A stretch of DNA of 64,000 bases from Arctopsyche grandis (lineage: Eukaryota > Arthropoda > Insecta > Trichoptera > Hydropsychidae): the NCBI RefSeq assembly GCF_051622035.1, contig NC_135355.1, forward strand, positions 5,022,001-5,086,000, in the 5' to 3' direction. Of the stretch, positions 63,929 through 64,000 are shown piece by piece; positions within the stretch are counted from its first letter, which is position 1; the number at the start of each line of letters is the position of its first letter. A model generated the notes under the pieces. That model was not told where the DNA came from, searched no databases, and saw only the letters and a program-made list of their open reading frames with translations. The position numbers were made by a program, and so were the translations under genes.

Positions 63929-64000
63929 ATGGCCAGTGTGCGGCGTGATGGCCGTGGTGGCAGTGACACTAGCGCTAAAACGCATAAATTCACTGAACAT
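63929..64000 (+). CDS. Probable start of an unidentified gene, cut by window edge
   Basis: ATG at 63929-63931 in a good context (CCACAAGATGG) opens a frame running to the end of the window: MASVRRDGRGGSDTSAKTHK and four more residues, a basic, Gly/Ser-rich N-terminus of cytosolic or nuclear character. Base composition differs sharply from the AT-rich repeats to the left. No family can be named from 24 residues. A 113-codon frame on the opposite strand covers the same ground, but its leucine/serine-rich content looks like the antisense of a GTGACA-rich 5'UTR. Confidence 0.5.
   Translation, partial: MASVRRDGRGGSDTSAKTHKFTEH

Noticed and set aside
63659-64000. 113-codon minus-strand gene
   Set aside because: It overlaps the more plausible plus-strand start. 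Its Ser/Leu-rich stretch is the complement of the GTGACA mini-repeat.

Overview
The window is eukaryotic nuclear DNA, very AT-rich, from an insect. Three lines of evidence support this: spliced genes for RR-type (chitin-binding) cuticle proteins, a painless-like TRPA channel gene, and a dense load of insect-style transposons and SINEs. I cannot assign the order from the sequence alone. There are no bacterial operons, CRISPR arrays or canonical RNA genes.

Host genes. A cluster of cuticle-protein genes occupies the left 36 kb: a partial gene at 1-632 (+), 2490-7232 (-), 21158-23477 (+), 28439-29020 (+), 30972-34404 (+) and a probable incomplete member at 36164-36367 (+). They share one plan: a tiny first coding exon (Met plus two or three residues), a phase-0 intron, a signal-peptide/spacer exon, then a phase-2 intron directly before the chitin-binding exon. 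The RR motif is canonical in the first three, weak at 30972-34404 and nearly unrecognisable at 28439-29020. The member at 30972-34404 carries two extra C-terminal exons. Further right, both on the minus strand, are a 5'-truncated ankyrin-repeat ORF (39339-40850), whose upstream part has been replaced by a LINE, and an essentially intronless painless-like TRPA gene (43418-46054). At the right edge a CpG-richer stretch holds what looks like the 5'UTR and start codon of another gene (63929 onward).

Mobile DNA makes up most of the rest. (i) Long-inverted-repeat foldback elements with 8-bp target duplications (1773, 3090, 9442, 17196, 31970). (ii) tRNA-headed SINEs with different heads, a shared central domain and a 3' hairpin. 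(iii) RTE-type LINE copies (40851, 53918, 57057, plus a relic at 5337) and a distinct older LINE relic at 25400. (iv) Jockey-like LINE 3' ends (1264, 12502, 17338, 21677, 43073). (v) A hAT remnant (11940-13345). (vi) An intact DDE transposase whose D-D-E spacing is DD82E (47659-49143). (vii) A repeat of about 1.1-1.8 kb studded with CCGGAAGT, including a head-to-head pair that forms a 2.4-kb palindrome (49684-52122). (viii) TIR elements and MITEs at 19664, 19960, 32750 and 46131. (ix) A 186-bp repeat in introns of two cuticle genes. (x) Nine long (TA)n arrays, several lying exactly at breakpoints of truncated elements.

Nested insertions with target duplications give a relative order of events in several places: foldback into LINE at 1.8 kb, LINE into foldback at 17.3 kb, LINE into hAT at 12.5 kb, LTR-like element into SINE at 14.7 kb, and LINE into the 186-bp repeat at 21.7 kb. 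I see no multi-gene novel system. The most unusual items are the degenerating and extended cuticle-protein array, the TRPA-like protein without a recognisable pore loop, the foldback family, the CCGGAAGT palindrome and the SINE hairpin.
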